From positions 27,369,501-27,433,500 of the forward strand of contig NC_079878.1 in NCBI RefSeq assembly GCF_029227915.1: 64,000 nucleotides of DNA, read 5' to 3'. The notes under the pieces are model-generated. The model ran no database searches. It was not told the origin of the DNA and saw only the letters and a list, made by a program, of their open reading frames with translations. The translations under genes and the position numbers were made by a program. Shown piece after piece: positions 63,301 to 64,000 of this stretch. This DNA is from Hydractinia symbiolongicarpus (Eukaryota; Cnidaria; Hydrozoa; Anthoathecata; Hydractiniidae). Every line of letters starts with the position of its first letter. Position 1 is the stretch's first letter.

Positions 63301-64000
63301 GATAACGGCTAGGATTGTTCCCACAGGAAAAAATGACTTTTTTATCTTAATTCTTGAGTAAAGCGCTACCACAGCGCCCAGTGTAATCGCTGAGTTGCGG
63401 CAATCATGTCAAATTAAGAAGAATGTTTTTTCTTGGACTCCAATCGTCTCATTTATAACATTTACAAGGTCACAGTCCAGAATCAGTTCAATTAAGTCCC
63501 ATAGTCAATCGTTTCACTGTTAAGAGCGATGCAACTTAGTAATATCAGAAAAATATCGCTAAATACATGTTGGTACGAATATGTGACGCAACCGTTTTAA
63601 CTCAAACGGACTGATACTATAAGAAAGCCAATGAAATGTAGTTTTTGAAATTCTTTATATTAATAACGCGCGCGATAACGGCTATGATAGGTCCCACAAT
63701 AAAAAATGGCTTATTTATCTAAGTTTTTAAATAAAGCGCTACCACAGCGCCCAGTATAATCGCTGAGTTACAGCAATCATGTCAAATTAAGAAGAATGTT
63801 TTTCCATGGAGTCAAATTGTCTCATTTATCACAGTCATAAGGTCACAGACCAGAATCAGTTCAATTAAGTCCCACAGTCAATCGTTTCACTGTTAAAAGC
63901 GATGCAACCTAGTAATATCAGATAAATATCGCTAAATACATGTTGGTAAGAAAATGTGACGCAACCGTTGTAACTTAAACGGACTGACACCGTTAGAAAC
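57354..64000 (+). repeat. 373-bp satellite array, right block, continues past the window
   Basis: Landmarks from 57,503 to 63,677 fit sixteen full monomers plus one of 203 bp at 60,488-60,690, where GGCCCACAGTTAACCGTCTAGG joins two non-adjacent parts of the unit. A 5-monomer period (1,865 bp) is visible: TAAGATGTGCTTTTAGAAAC occurs at 61,021 and 62,886. The final bases (ACCGTTAGAAAC) are mid-monomer, so the array extends beyond 64,000. Confidence 0.95.
61000..63260 (+). repeat. 5-monomer spaced duplication
   Basis: Segments at about 60,940-61,400 and 62,800-63,260 share rare variants (CACCGCTCGCTAACGG, AAAGAGCTACTGCAGCGCC, CACATTTTTCAGGTCAC, ACTAAATAAATGTGGGG) 1,865 bp apart. Beyond about 63,260 the second copy has an additional monomer before similarity resumes near 63,675, so the duplication was followed by an insertion or unequal exchange. 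Confidence 0.75.

Noticed and set aside
15966-64000. Regular repeats resembling a CRISPR array
   Set aside because: The 373-bp units are contiguous and similar along their whole length, with no short repeat/unique spacer structure and no cas genes; the context is eukaryotic.

Overview
This window looks like AT-rich eukaryotic (animal) nuclear DNA with no intact host gene that I can support. Its gene-poor texture, the mix of relics (a Penelope-like GIY-YIG fragment, a CR1/L2/Jockey-like LINE, a DNA transposon with CACGG ends) and several dispersed motifs that look familiar from cnidarian genomes suggest a cnidarian, perhaps a hydrozoan. That placement rests on familiarity and is inference only.

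Layout. (1) About 1-15,965 is single-copy-looking AT-rich DNA littered with small repeats: a dispersed repeat with a G/C-rich palindromic end at the left edge and an inverted partner near 1.9 kb; three paired TGACGTCA-type motifs at 0.9-1.3 kb; a diverged fragment of the downstream satellite at about 2.0 kb; a 0.2-kb foldback at 4.4 kb; a cluster of hairpins at 6.4-7.0 kb; a 664-bp AAT microsatellite at 11.9-12.6 kb; a Penelope-like relic at 14.3-14.6 kb; and a TA microsatellite at 15.4 kb. (2) From 15,966 to the right edge the window is essentially one tandem satellite with a 373-bp monomer. I estimate about 115 monomers, all in one orientation, by dividing distances between recurring TAACGG landmarks. 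The array runs off the window. It shows nested higher-order duplications of 2, 3, 4, 5, 6, 7 and 8 monomers.

Three kinds of mobile DNA interrupt the array. A 4,439-bp DNA transposon (46,301-50,739) has perfect 9-bp terminal inverted repeats and a GTT target duplication; removing it with one GTT restores a monomer of exactly 373 bp. It carries two plausible protein genes (168 and 501 residues), the larger possibly a transposase missing its middle. A 5'-truncated LINE (about 56,538-57,351) encodes the end of a reverse-transcriptase polyprotein. Three 96-bp inserts (25.5, 28.2 and 30.6 kb) match the last 100 bp of that LINE. They are one severely truncated insertion, flanked by ATCAG duplications, that was later copied by satellite amplification.

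No genes here work together as a pathway. The biology visible is satellite expansion by unequal exchange or conversion, retroposition into the satellite, and later amplification of the inserted DNA. All comparisons were made by reading the sequence, so repeat boundaries are good to a few bases where junctions are clean and to tens of bases elsewhere.
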